Shown piece by piece: positions 23,086-34,880 of a DNA stretch of 64,000 bases. The stretch is taken from contig NC_084592.1 of assembly GCF_033807715.1 (NCBI RefSeq), positions 28,902,419-28,966,418 of the forward strand. Reading direction: 5' to 3'. Position numbers and translations under genes: made by a program. Position 1 is the first letter of the stretch; each line of letters begins with the position of its first letter. Origin of the DNA: Cololabis saira. Lineage: Eukaryota > Chordata > Actinopteri > Beloniformes > Belonidae. Below the pieces are notes generated by a model. It was given only the letters and a program-made list of their open reading frames with translations. It did not search any database and had not been told where the DNA came from.

Positions 23086-24690
23086 TTCAGGCACAACCAA
23101 CCGATTTCAAGCTCTCAGCATTGACAAGGTTGTTTGCAGAAAATATCTTTATGTTATCATTTAGTTGCCAGAACCTTTTTTCAGCAATTAAATGGACTCG
23201 TGAGACAACTCAGTTGAAAAATTCAACTGAGAAGGTGAAATTCAATCAAACAGAGAGAGAATGTCTTGGTCCTACTGCCACAAACTGACTTCAAATCTTT
23301 TACTTTGCAGCAGTTGTAGGACATATAAACCCCTTACAGCTTGGTTCTTGGCCGTTAAGTCACATGTCTCCAGGTTTCTAGATCTCAGTTTAAAAACAAT
23401 CAGGGATTTCTGTTCCCCAACAAGTAAAGACAGAAAATTGCAAGAAATCTGTTAAAAATCCGATCGGTACCAGACACTTTAAGAATGTCCTTATCTTAAA
23501 TTGAAAATGAACACGAAATAAAAAATAAATGACCAATTAACAAGAAAAAGGCAGATGAAAATAGTTGTACCTTAAGTCTGGATTTAAGACATTCAACTGC
23601 AGGGAACTAGGGATATTTTCTTAAAGCTCACTTTAAAGATTATTGGCACTGGTCCTTTGATCACTTGACTTCCTTCCATATGTCTTGACAAAAGGTTTCT
23701 GAGTTAAACTATGTTTTTAAGATGGTATAAAGCCAATTACTAATTGAACTGACATGATGGCTGAAGCTCAGATCTCTGTCCTTTAGTATACCACGGTTTT
23801 CAACCGGTTTCTGTGACAGTGATAGAAAAGTATGTGCCTTTTTAAGACAAATGGAAAGTAAATGAATTCAGTCGAAGCAGAAACTGCTACTGCAGTCTCA
23901 GATGAAGCCATAAAGAGCATGGCTCTAAAACATGAGATCCAAACAGGAAATGCTGAACTCATTAATCCTCTGACTCGACCCAATTTCACAGCAGCCTCAA
24001 AAACCAAACAGAAAAATATTTAATAAACATACCATGCGAGTGGCGAAAAAGATACCCTGAGTGATTCTTTAATAAACCTTAAAAAAAGTAAATTATCTGC
24101 AGTGCAGAAGTCATTTCAACAAAGTGCTTACACTGATGTATTTCTTGAAAGCTTGGCAACAGATTACTCAGTCAAACACTTCACATGTGTACATGTTGTC
24201 TGTGCAGATTAAACTATCCATCTCAACGGTGCCTGAAGGAAATTTCCCCCGAAACGTTGAAAAATGTGTCAGCTAATATTATGAGTGAGCACCTGATATC
24301 TGATACTGCTGCTTTGAGGGTTCTCCACTTGATTTAATGGCTATCTATTTCCCACGTTTTGAAAGGTATATGGAGAGCATAATTAGCTGAAATAGGGAAG
24401 CAATAAATATTATTCATGTCAGTTTCAAACCGCAGTTTGACAGTCAAGTGCAGTACAAAAACAGGCCTTCCAGAAATAAGCCTAATATTCCTAAATCTAG
24501 TCATTGTTGTCTTATTTTAAGCAAAAAAAATCTTTGTGACTAGAATTCTTAAAACTAGTAAAACTAAGACATTTTTACTTTCTATGAAATTAATGTTTGC
24601 AGTGTGTAATTTTCCACACTGGGATTGACTTCACATTGGTTACAATGTGCTTATACTTAAAAAAAAAAAAAAAAAGTAAGTAAGATAGCC
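23086..24690. other. No gene recognised
   Basis: A perfect short hairpin (CTCAGTTGAA / TTCAACTGAG around a 3-base loop) lies near 23210-23235. An A-run is at about 24659-24675. Nothing else could be named. Confidence 0.4.
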
Positions 24691-25395
24691 ACTACCTGGC
24701 CAAAGGAATTCACTGCTTTGATTGAAGTGCCAAAAATATTTCAGCCAGGAAGAAGTTACTCAACTGATGGAGCGAGAACGGTCAAATGATTGGCCTGCAT
24801 GAAGCAAACAAAATGATTAATGAAATTGCTAAAACTACAAAAGTTGATATAGTAACTGTCCAACCTGGAAAAAATGTGGCTGGTTAACAAAAAAAAAGAG
24901 TCAGAATTACTAAAACATGTGGTGTAATCATAAAAGAAAAATCAAACGTGGGAGTCACAGTAATATTTTATAAGAAAAGTCAAAGTATTTCCACACAGAA
25001 TATGAAGAAAACTCATGCATGGGACATTATTATTATTTATGGCCTCCAGAAAAAACTACTTAAGGACAATTGCTTCAATTTGATACAGAGCATAAAGATA
25101 TGAAAAAGGTCATGTGATCAGATGAGTCTGAGTTTACCCTGTTCTAGAGCGATGGCAGCATCGAGATAAGACAAGCGAGAGATGAAGTTACGTTCCCGTT
25201 ATGCCCAGCAAATAACCATTCAGGCATACAGTGGTCATATTATGATACAGGGTTGCTTCAGCTGGTCAGGATAAACAACGGTATAAAGTAAGTCTAAAAA
25301 TAAGGTCAGCTAACTACCTAATATATTAAATCACACCACCATTATGCCCATCAAGAGTCATTGGGATGTGCTGGAGACGTGTATATTTTTTTATG
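24691..25395 (+). pseudogene. Degenerate Tc1/mariner-type transposase
   Basis: On the + strand around 25110-25260 the translation in shifting frames preserves the Tc1-like block SDESEFTLF-stop-SDG, followed by remnants of the segment before the second catalytic Asp and a 'GLLQLVR' counterpart of the usual glycine-rich turn. Upstream sequence from 24690 also aligns in style with the helix-turn-helix half. Multiple stops and indels make it clearly dead. Tc1 elements normally insert at TA and encode a roughly 340-residue DDE transposase; no inverted ends were found here. Confidence 0.7.
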
Positions 25396-27830
25396 GCCAA
25401 GAGGTGACGATATATTCACTTGAGAAGGTTTATTGTGGAGCAGCTGTAGACAGTGTTGAGTGATGAGTCAGTGCCGCTGCATTCTGTTACCTGTATTACC
25501 TACATTAGAAACTCCAGAGCAGAGCAACAATGAGCCATTTTTAACATCAGTGATTTGAGAGGATACGAAAAAAAAAAACCTTAAATTAAGATTTGAGAAC
25601 AGTAAAAGAGTTCAAAGAACTTGGGGACCTGCTAGTCAAAAGGTACATTATGGTCACATTCCAAGACATGCTCATATCTAATAAAACAGAGGCCCACCTC
25701 TTTAGTGTGCAGGCTGTCCACTGACAGCTATCAGCATTCTTCAGATTCTCATGTCCGTCAGACAGGACACATGACTGACCATCTAACCAGCTTGATGCAA
25801 CGCCTTAAAACAGAGTTTAGTTCCACCTCAAAGTGAACGTCAATATCAATAAACTGTGTTATATATCAATGATGTGCACAGAGGAAAACAACGCTCCTAA
25901 CCTAGCACATGTTTGACTGGAAGAGGTTCATTTTCATAGCCCAGACAAGCAAGGATTCAAAGATCAAACGCCTAAAGGAAGTCTGCATTACTAAATACAA
26001 TATGCATGTCCAGGCATGAGTCGAGATTTTTCAATTTCCATGTGCTGGAATCTAAAATTTAAAAAAGAAAAGAATTTCATAGGGTGTCCTGTCAAGGTCT
26101 GCCAAAGACGCCAAAAATGTTTTTACGAGGAATCATAAATAATAACCAGTAGCACTGTCTAATAAATAAAAATAAAAAAACAAGCAAAGGAAAACTACAG
26201 AAGGTAATTCAAATGTGTATGTATCGCATAGTCATAGGCTTCAACACTTTCACCATAACTTTTGCAAGGCTTGAATCTGACACATGAAAGAAGTGATTTA
26301 CTAGCTCCACGGCTGGTTTATGAATTAAGTGCTGAACTAAAATGTGTTCTGGCAGCTGCATGATGTACTGTGCTATAAAGATTATAAATCATGAGGTGTC
26401 ATTTTGGGGAAAACGCTGTAATTTTCCCAGATTTAAAACCTTTTCTTTGTCACTACTTCCTGTCAATGTGTTAAAAACCATGTTTAGTGTCAACCACAGA
26501 AAGTTGAAAACTTCTGACAACCTTTGAAACTGAATTATAAGGAACGTTTTGCATACCTGATCTTTTCTAAGGGGCTCATTCAATGAATTAAGTTTTTTTT
26601 TCATGGTCCATCATACTGTAACCTTACATTCAGTGCATGCATGATTCTTCCTGCCTTACAGGTCTGATTTGGAGAGCAGCTAAAAATGCTGGCAACGGTC
26701 CAGATGCATTTGCAAATCTTCTGAATCTTCAGCATATGTCAGAAACAAATTTCTTCTAATCCCTGTTGTCAGAACTAAATCCTTACAAAAATAACATCTT
26801 CAACAGAGGTTGACAGATTTGTTTGGAAAGTGCATACCAATGTCTTTTCTGCATTGGCGAAATTGTATAAGAGCAGACTGTTAGACTATTTTATAGACCT
26901 ATATGCAGACTCTTTGTCCTTTTTTCGGATTCTTTGAGCCTGCTGAACAATTCAAATAAAAATTGCAATTTGAAATTATGCAATTAGTGGATCCCAAAGT
27001 ATGCAATTTTACTACGTATTATGTAGCATATTTGAATGCATAAAAGGCATAAAACGTTGATTATCACTGGTTTGCTGTTCACAATGTTCTCCTTTTTTGA
27101 CAATCACACCCACCGATAACAAGTACCATTTTCCTCATATTGTAGTCACAGCAACCAGTGAAATTGTTCCATTTCCATTAGTGAGTTTCTGGGGTAGTTT
27201 TACAGGGCCCCAACCATTTGCATGTGTCACAATTGTCAGAAACAGGGACATTTTTGGGTCTGAAATACACGCCTGCCACGATTTAGGCACTCAGGTAGGC
27301 CTAAAGAATCTGACAGATCAGGGGATGGGGGGTTTATTCAGGTCTTTTTGGATGTGTTGTAGGTAGGAGATGACATTGTTTAGCCGTCACTATGTCCAAT
27401 TCAAGTACAAGTCATCTCTTCTCATTCATCATCGCCATTGCGATATATATAATTTCAGCAGATGTGCATCTCAGATTCTTCAGTCCTGGCCCCCAGTTTC
27501 ATTATGTTCTTCTTTTACCCTCTTCTATTTCTTATTTATTGGTGGCTGGCAAACAGCAAACCTGTTGCACTGTCACCATTAGGCTGAAAGGACTGTTAGA
27601 TTGCTGAGTCAATGTCAGTGGATCCTTCCAGGTCCATCATTGTAAATGAAGATATGACTGTGAAAAAGAACAAAGGACTACTATTGCATTTCCTCCCACC
27701 TAGTTTAGACATGTGGAAGTAGAGTATATTTAACCCCTTATTTGTAATCTTCCAAAGAAAAGATGCAGAGCATATTTTCTTAAAATTCTTCAGCCCTATT
27801 GCTTGGCCTCACACACGTGTTGACTTTCAT
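25396..27830. other. No gene recognised
   Basis: Only short unconvincing open frames. A possible ancient repeat fragment near 27090-27600 could not be assigned. Confidence 0.4.
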
Positions 27831-27837
27831 GTCAGAG

Positions 27838-28230
27838 TTCCAAGAATCTAATTAGGAAGAAATTGTCATAGGAGTACAGTGCATACAGGAGTGAACTCAG
27901 TACACAACCCTGTGGTGAGCGTGGGCTGAGTGATAATAGTAGTAGAAGTAGGAGTAGAAGCGGTGGCCAAGCATTGTGAACCGTGATCTGTTGAAGAGAA
28001 AGTCTTTGATCCAGGCACATGTTGAAGGTGGGAGGTTCGGGTCTAGCACTTTCTGTATCAGGATGTGCTGTGATGTGATGTGATTGTATTTAGGGTCAAA
28101 CTGTAATCTATGATAAGGAGTCTGACATAGTTACCAGGTTGATTCAGGTAGGCAAACTGGTGGGGATGGAAAGCTGCTGCGAGGCAGGCCATGATGTGCT
28201 GCTGGACCAGCCTCTCAAAGCACCTTCATC
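27838..28230 (-). pseudogene. LINE reverse-transcriptase core fragment
   Basis: The - strand read from 28230 preserves, with frameshifts, the run from the 'FERLV' block through 'HPHQFAYL', a decayed 'DYS...NTI' catalytic block, 'CAWIKDFLFNRS', and then SPQGCVLSSLLYALYSYD at about 27860-27917. The SPQG motif and the following LSPLLY-like block belong to the RT palm of L2/CR1-type elements. A short TAC/TAG-rich expansion interrupts the segment before SPQG (about 27935-27960). The second YADD motif is missing because the copy is truncated. Confidence 0.82.
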
Positions 28231-29235
28231 ACCTATTCCTCAATGTGGATTCCTGTTCCTTACTTTCTGAGCACCAATCATACATAATTACACCATTACC
28301 ATTAACTTTGACTTTTGGTTTTTAGATGTTGCCTGCCAGTTTCTGGGAGGACACTTGCCCTCCACTTGGAGGGATGCTGACGGGGGAATAAACCTTTACC
28401 TTACGAGTCACTACACACTCACAACACTCTTCAGTCAATAATACAAGCTAGTTTACACTTAACCTTCAACTGACACTTTAATCTCTTGTACTGAAAGTGG
28501 ACAATGAAAGGAAAAGAACGGCGTTATGCCTATGGGTATGTCGGAGGCCCGGGTGATACAGTAGATGAAGTAAGTAGGACAAAGAAGGCTTTCATCTACA
28601 AGACAATATCAGGGCCCTCAATTAATACAGGCCAGACTGGAGTCCAGACTGCCAACATTCATTGTTCCTCCACAGGCCACTTCACCACAAAAAGCTCACA
28701 GCTCATGGATTTTCTCTGTTTCAGCTTAAGCAAGGCAAAGGCATCTTATAACCCATGTGATGAGGATTTGGTGAGCTAGTCTGCCAACCTGATTTAAAAC
28801 AAATGAACCAATTGAACCCATTGCATAGTCAAGATTACTTTGACCTCAAATTAGAGATAGAGATATATATATGAAATGTAAGCACTTATTTTCACAAATG
28901 ACATGAAGTCTGCATGAAAGCTGAGTTGACTGCAAGTGGAATATTTTGAGTGCATATGTATTCACTTCCTTTGTTATGATGGCCTTAAGTAAGTTCTGAT
29001 GCTGCCAATTACCTGCAGAAATCATAATCTGTTAAATAAAGTCCTAAATATGCAGTCTTAGTGTCACATGATCCGAGTTTGCATTCATCTTTTGACCCCT
29101 GGGGTCTACAACGCCACAAAGCAAGAGGGACCACCACCCAAAGAAAGACCCTACAATGCGAAAGGAGGGACTTAATCGGAAAAGGAACAAAGAGACCAAA
29201 GATAACACTGAAGGTGCTAGTGTGCACTACAGCAG
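28231..29235. other. No gene recognised
   Basis: A 91-codon + strand frame at 28504-28779 has no recognisable domain. No further LINE sequence was identified on the - strand beyond 28230. Confidence 0.4.
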
Positions 29236-29590
29236 CGACTGAAGTATCTGTTCCCACCCCCTTCATGAGACTGTCAGAGCCATGGAGAGCTCCGTCAGCG
29301 CCCGGCTTCGTCACGATGCGTCACTGAGAGGCGTCGCAGGTCCTTCCTCCCCGCTGCCATCAGACCACACAACCAGGTCTGCTCACAGTAGAAAGATACT
29401 GCACTACTTTTATTTTCATTCCAATGTATACTGTTTACTATACTGTTTATATTTTGTAATTACATAATTTTCACTTTTTTATCCTTCTTTCGCTGCATGT
29501 GTGTGTTGTGTGTACTGCTGCTGCCCAAAGCGAATTTCCCCACTGAGGGATGAATAAAGGACAATCTAATCTAATCTAATCTAATCTAAC
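29236..29590 (+). mobile_element. LINE 3' end (ORF2 C-terminus, 3' UTR, AATCT tail)
   Basis: The + strand frame ending at the TAG at 29389-29391 contains ERRRRSFLPAAIRPHNQV, a typical ORF2 C-terminus of fish L2/CR1-like LINEs. It is followed by a 3' UTR with 'AATTTCCCCACTGAGGGATG' and 'AATAAAGGA', then a (CTAAT)n tail at about 29563-29589. It is 5'-truncated. Confidence 0.85.
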
Positions 29591-29629
29591 CACTACAAGC
29601 TGTACACGCCACACAGTGGCTGCTATTCA

Positions 29630-29900
29630 CGGTAAAATTAATAAATAAGAAAGCCCATTATGAGTTTCCCAAAAGCAATATGAATGACACATTGAAGAAG
29701 CTACTCTGCACATATGAGATTACAATTGAACTTTACGACCATCAAAGAGTACACCTCTCATCACACCAAGAACGCCATTCTCCAATATAAACATGGTAGT
29801 GGCTGCGTCATACCGTGGGAATGTTTTCAATGGCAGTAACCATGATAGTAGTATGTACTGAGCGATGGGCCGAACACAAGCAAACTAAGAAAACTGACAG
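29630..29900 (+). pseudogene. Degenerate Tc1-like transposase fragment
   Basis: The + strand around 29715-29840 matches the Tc1-like segment spanning the second catalytic Asp region: 'ATTGAACTTTACGACCATC', 'TCACACCAAGAACGCCATTC', 'AAACATGGTAGTGGCTGCGT' and 'GGGAATGTTTT', i.e. remnants of 'ELFG', 'PKNTIL', 'KHGGGS' and 'WGCF'. It carries stops and indels. The subfamily differs from the copies at 24.7 and 38.8 kb. Confidence 0.7.
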
Positions 29901-31605
29901 GTGATGTCCTTTAAAATAAGTTTAAAAAGTTAAAAGCTTTTGTCATACATTGTATATTGTATTATGCAAGTATGATACGAATTAAGATGCTTTTGACTGT
30001 TAATTGTTTCACCAAGCTATGGACTCCGGCTCTCCTCTATTTATTCATACAATGAAAGCAAAAAGAGACCACAGACAGGAGTTAAGTCCAACACAGTAGG
30101 ACTGATAGTGAGATTCAGAGCCTAAGGTTTAAAAAAAGTTATATTAATATCTGTTTTATCCACAAGAAGTTGCTTCTGGTTTTAAAGCCTTCACATGAGA
30201 TGCTGTGGTTGACGAATGTGTAGTAATAAATGCAAAAATTGGTTGCTATCATTTCTGAAAGTATGCAATTCTTAGCAAAACCTAGCATGTACACCCAAAT
30301 GTTGTGGTCCAATCAATGGGGATCCAAATTCAAGTTGTTAAGTACCCTCAACATTTTCAGTCTTTGACTGAATAAACATACAGAATGTGGAAAATACTAA
30401 TTAAATGCTTTAAAACCCATATTTTGCAGCGGGTGTCCATCTATCCTTTTGATCAGAGGGACACTAGCAAGAAAACCCCCCAAAAATTTGTTTTTCAAGT
30501 TAAAGATTCCCAAACAAAGGAACGGGTTGACCCCAATGCTGTTGCTACTCAGTGCACTGCAGTTTTATGGACCTAAAGTCTCACAGTGTTTTATATTTCT
30601 CACTTTGACAGACATCATTTCTTTCTTTTATGTTAGAGAAAAAGCACAGCACAACACCTTGGAGAGGGGCAGGCGCATAACTGAACAAAGGCCTTTGTCA
30701 GTAATCTGCAAAGCCCTACCCACTCTAGCCAATGATCTGTCATTGCAAACACAAGACGACTGATACATGGAAAGACGATGAGTTCATCTACACCGCCCCT
30801 CATGCCTCAGGGAGGGAAAGCAGAAGGAACCTCTCACCAAGAGTTATATAGATCCTGAACCAAGTAGAGATGTTGCTGCTTGATTACATAAATAGTTAAT
30901 ACATTACCCCTCCCCCTAATAATCAAAATTACATTCTAGGTCCTTGGTACACTGTGGTATCAAGCACCTGAATAGATATTACAGTTTACCTTTAGTCTGC
31001 TTGTATTCTTACCTTCTATTCTCTTTTTTACTTGGCTGGAAACTTTTTAAAGAGGAAACTTCAGATTACAAAGACATTACCCTGGAAGGACTGTTACCAT
31101 GCCCATATAAACAGGGTTTAAACACCTATTGTGAAAAGGAAGGGTACTGCCAAACACAGCACTAACTTTCATGGGATGTTTTAGGCAGTCATTGGGCAAT
31201 GATGCCACTGGCTCAACAGACAAATAGCCCTGCAAATCTTTCACTGGGCCTCTAAATATTTAACATCCCCATGGATGGCCTATCTTCCTCCTCTCTTAGC
31301 CTCTCAATGGATGGCAGTTTGCCACCTGCTCCACAACAACCACTGAGTGAACAGAGGACGCCCTGTATTGTCTGTAAGCTTGTGAATTACACAACAATTA
31401 GCAGCTTCCAAGTTATGAGCAACTGATTCAGCACATAATCAAACAAAAGCCGAACTCTTCCATCCCAGACACCAGACTGAGCATCGGTGCTCCTAACTGG
31501 AAATTTAAGGAACACCCGCAAAACTCATAAATGCTGCTTAAATGAACTTTATATCAAAACTTTTGATATTTGTTTCATATTGATTGATTTACTATAAGGC
31601 AGTAG
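29901..31605. other. No gene recognised
   Basis: Unique-looking AT-rich sequence. The 104-codon frame at 30449-30763 has no recognisable domain or splice context. Confidence 0.4.
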
Positions 31606-31613
31606 TTTTAAAC

Positions 31614-32807
31614 TAGGGCTGCAGCTATCGAATATTCTAGTAATCGAGTATTCTACTGAAAATTCCATCGATTAATCGAGTAATCGGATAAAACATATTA
31701 TATAAATATTTCTTTAGTTAAAGAGCAATTATAAATATACATAAGATGTTAGATGTTAATTGACATCAAGACTAAATTATATAATCCAGTAGGTTCATGG
31801 CTGTGCATTTAAAAACCCTGAATTTACACCAGTTGACCAAATTCACTGCCTCAAAAAACTAAGGATCTAACCAAGAAATGTTCTTATTTCTAACCTGAAA
31901 ATGCCATTACACCTGATATCAGACATAACTTAAAATGTTAGGTGTTTTTCCACGTGTTTCAATTGAACTTTCATTTGTGTCAAGCAAATTTTAAGTTGTA
32001 GTTAAGTTTTAAGTTAGAGTTTTGGCAGTGTTCAAAATAAAATTATGAGACCTGCTGTATTGGAGCACATTAGGCACCAGTGCTGCTTGTTTTATCCATG
32101 AATGACTACAGAGATAAAATTAAATGAAAACTACCCAGTTAGCTTTATTACGTTTTTATTTTTCTGACATTTTCTGCCTTTTCTTTTAGTGAGAACTGTA
32201 GCGGGAACAGAGGTTTATATACCGGGTAAAGGCTGATTTATGGTTCCGCGTTACAACAACGCAGAATGGTGCGCGTCGCTGCGTACCCTACGCCGTACCC
32301 TACGGCGTAGCCGTGGCAACAGAGCCTGCACGGCAGCGAAGCACCGCCAGCCGGACCGGCGCTCTCCGCCCTCGCCGGAGAGCACCGTAGGCTCTGCGTC
32401 GATTTAACGCGGAACAATAATTTTGGCTTTAGAGGGGGAACATAGAGAACGGACCAGAAGAATATAGCGTGGATTAAAAATAAAAGTTAAGCACTGAACT
32501 ACATTAGTCTCCCGTCTGGGCCATTGCAGACTGCCTGAGCATGATGTTACTAAAACCAAACATACCCGCCGCCTTTCTCCCCCCTTTAACGTGCGCAGCG
32601 CGTGGATGTATGGCACAGCGTCAGCGTGTGGTGTCGCATTAAATGTGGTCCGGGCGTAATACGAGGATTTGAACTGGTGAAATTAAACGAAAAAATAAAT
32701 AAATAAATAAATAAATAAATTAAACGATTCCTCGAGGCAGAGAAAATTCCTCGATCATTTTTTGTAATCGAATTACTCGAATTATTCGAGGAATCGTTTC
32801 AGCCCTA
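31614..32807. mobile_element. hAT MITE with perfect 8-bp target duplication
   Basis: The ends are TAGGGCTGCAGCTATCGAAT and, read inward on the right, TAGGGCTGAAACGATTCCTC. TTTTAAAC flanks both sides (31606-31613 and 32808-32815), a perfect 8-bp duplication. The subterminal regions hold repeated 'ATTACTCGA' and 'TAATCGAGTA' words. There is no transposase ORF; a CG-rich MITE at 32229-32430 inserted into it later. A (AATA)n run is at about 32694-32720. Confidence 0.92.
32229..32430. mobile_element. CG-rich foldback MITE nested in the hAT MITE
   Basis: It begins AAGGCTGATTTATGGTTCCG and ends with the mirrored 'CGTCGATTTAACGCGGAAC...'. The centre contains 'ACCCTACGGCGTAGCCGTGG' and a GC-rich segment with 'CGCTCTCCGCCCTCGCCGGA', also seen in the loop of the foldback near 55150-55190. 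Its base composition contrasts sharply with the AT-rich host element. Confidence 0.8.
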
Positions 32808-32815
32808 TTTTAAAC

Positions 32816-33802
32816 TATGAGTTTTAATTTCCTTTGTAGGAATATCTTATTACTTTTAGGGAGCATTGTCCAGCTCTAGTGGTCCCTATTGGTAAAGAGC
32901 ATCTAAAGTAACTTTGGACTCCCAATATGGTCATCTCTTGTGACAACTACATACTGCTTTCAAGCACTGTGTCACAAAGATGAAGAAGCTAGCTGAAAGA
33001 GCAGCAGACATTATGGCAGAGGCAACTAAGACACTCAAGAAAGTGAAACTGGATGAAAAAAAGTGACTAAACATCAGCAGTTGTTAATAATTTGTCCAAA
33101 ACTAAAGATGTTTCCGTCCATTTTCTTCAAAGCCAAGATCTCCTTGCAGGAAGAAGTCTGACAGGACAAGATCCTAGGTGAGGTACACACATAAAAAGAA
33201 GGCTCGAGGGATAACATTTCATGAGAACTATGTTCATTCACAAAGTACTATTCAATGGAAACACCACCACCCCCCACAGCGGTAGCATGTCGCAATTTCA
33301 GGATTGTGGCTTTTGTCCAGCGAAAATGAGATTTATGTGACTTCCAATGACCTGCATGAATATTTTTTTTGCAGGAAGATGTTCACTGGAACTTTACTTT
33401 TTCAGATAATTAAAGCACCACAAAAAAACTTCAGCAAGATATATTTCGCAATGGGTCTGCATGCGTGGATGTTAAGTCTCTTTTACAACTCTGTCTGAGA
33501 TTTCCTCTTGTTTCCTTTTCTTCCACCATTACTTTTTTGAGACTGTTGCCCCTGCAGAGGTTTCCACTGCTACAGTAGCTCAATGACCATTGATCCCCTT
33601 GTTACACATTAACCTGCCTTTCTTTCTCAATAGAATATAACCGGATTAAAATTATAATTTACTTAATTGTAATTAATTTGACTTGTAACATGTTTACTTT
33701 CTCTCTAAACTGTCTTGAAATGACTTGGTACCTAATAAATAAACTGAATCAACGACATATACAGAAAGCACATATGCACTAAATTCTCCTTATTATTTCC
33801 AA
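32816..33802. other. No gene recognised
   Basis: A 28-codon lysine-rich + strand frame (32980-33066) looks tidy but is too short to support. Nothing else was recognised. Confidence 0.4.
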
Positions 33803-33960
33803 GTCAAACTTGTCATTTCAAAAAAAAAGGGAGTCCAAGGCACTCTTCTTGTGGAAAAATATAAAAAGCCTTTATTAGAACATGGCTATTAGTATAAAAA
33901 CATGGGAGCAGAGACCCACGCGTTTCGGCGCAAGCCTTCTTCAGGGTCAAACTTGTCATT
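33803..33960 (-). mobile_element. Short Penelope-type retroposon with hammerhead-like core, 15-bp target duplication
   Basis: GTCAAACTTGTCATT occurs at 33803-33817 and again at 33946-33960. Between them, the - strand begins CCTGAAGAAGGCTTGCGCCG and continues AAACGCGTGGGTC, then has an AATAAA and a 'GTGCCTTGGACTCC' end next to a homopolymer. CTGAAGA + GGC-TTGC-GCC + GAAAC fits the CUGANGA / stem II / GAAA core of a hammerhead ribozyme, which is known from Penelope-like retroelements. The body is only about 128 bp and encodes nothing. The second duplication copy includes the first seven bases of the LTR to the right. Confidence 0.72.
33915..33945 (-). ncRNA. Candidate hammerhead ribozyme core
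   Basis: On the - strand: CUGAAGA (conserved CUGANGA), a 3-bp stem II (GGC/GCC with UUGC loop), GAAA-C, a short helix III region, and a GUC that could be the cleavage site. Helix I is not visible because the copy starts right at the core; in such elements helix I would be completed by a preceding tandem unit. Activity of this copy is therefore doubtful. Confidence 0.5.
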
Positions 33961-34261
33961 GTTTGACTTTTCCCCCAGTTTGTGTTTCTGTTCTGCCCCG
34001 CCTGTTTTCCATCTGCCCTGATAGTTCACACCTGTGTCTCGTCATCCCCTGTGTATATCTGGTCTCGTCTTCCCCTGCTCCCTGTCAGTCCGTACTGTTT
34101 CCTTCCTCCATGTGTCCTTTGGTTTTTGCTCTAGTGTTTTGATAATCCTGCTCTGCAGCGTTTTTGGTTCTTGCCCTTTTTTTGTTAAATAAAACCCTGT
34201 TTTTTGGAACTCCTGCCTCCCGCTCTCCTGCATCTGGGTCCTCAACTACACCAGCCTGACA
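33954..34261 (+). repeat. 5' LTR
   Basis: A 308-bp direct repeat starting TGTCATTGTTTGAC and ending CCAGCCTGACA, so it has the usual TG...CA ends. It includes an AATAAA at about 34185-34190. It is nearly identical to the repeat at 34881-35189 except for a few substitutions and small run-length changes. Confidence 0.92.
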
Positions 34262-34277
34262 GAACGGACTGACCAGT

Positions 34278-34868
34278 ATGGACCCAGCGGGAGAAGGTTT
34301 TGCCTTCTGGGAATACGTGTACCGGGAGGCAGAACTCTCGATTCCTCGGTTGGTGGCACCCAGAGGAGGAGGAATCTCCCTTCTGGGGAACACGCCTGGC
34401 TCGGGGTGGGCCCAGGATCATTCAGGCTCAGGAACGACGATGACGACGGCGTCGGCGCCAGCCCCAGCTAGCTGCTGTTCTGGCGGTGGTCTTGGGCGCA
34501 TCATCGGCGGTGGTCCCGGACGCATCAGCCCCTGCTCCGGTGATGGTCCCGGACCCACCGCAGCCAGCGCCACTGACCCGGGTTCCCCCGCAGCCAGCGC
34601 CACGGACCCAGGTTCCCCCGCAGCCAGCGCCACGGACCCGGGTTCCCCCTCAGCCGGCTCCTCGTATCCTGGGTTCCCCGCCGAGTCAAGGTTCCCCGCC
34701 GCCGAGTCAGAGTTCCCCACCGCGTCCAAGCCCCACGCCAAGGCCCAAGCCTTGGTCTCGTGGACGACCCCCCATAACTGTCTCGCCGGTCTGCCCGGTC
34801 CCGAGGACGGCCCTCGGAACCAGCCCTGGGTGGTCTGTCCATGGGGACATCTGGGATATGTCCCTTGA
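34278..34868 (+). pseudogene. Vestigial gag-like ORF of the LTR element
   Basis: A 196-codon frame begins MDPAGEGFAFWEYVYREAEL, compatible with the start of a retrotransposon gag. It then runs into low-complexity Pro/Ala/Ser/Gly sequence generated by the tandem repeat at 34557-34650. No capsid or zinc-knuckle (CCHC) region is present. I regard it as a non-functional leader plus repeat. Confidence 0.5.
34557..34650. repeat. ~30-bp tandem repeat (3 units) inside the LTR element
   Basis: Three units of about 30 bp built on 'CCGCAGCCAGCGCCAC...GACCC(G/A)GGTTCCC' are followed by a diverged fourth. Length in multiples of three keeps several frames open on both strands. Confidence 0.85.
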
Positions 34869-34880
34869 GGGGGGGGGTTA

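Noticed and set aside
24225..24262. A second hammerhead-like string (CTGAAGG ... CCCGAAACG) on the + strand
   Set aside because: The invariant A after the CUGANG core is G here and no element body or duplication was seen; at best a decayed relic.
32980..33066. 28-codon Lys/Ala/Glu-rich ORF, possible amphipathic helix peptide
   Set aside because: Too short, with no homology, splice context or conservation visible.
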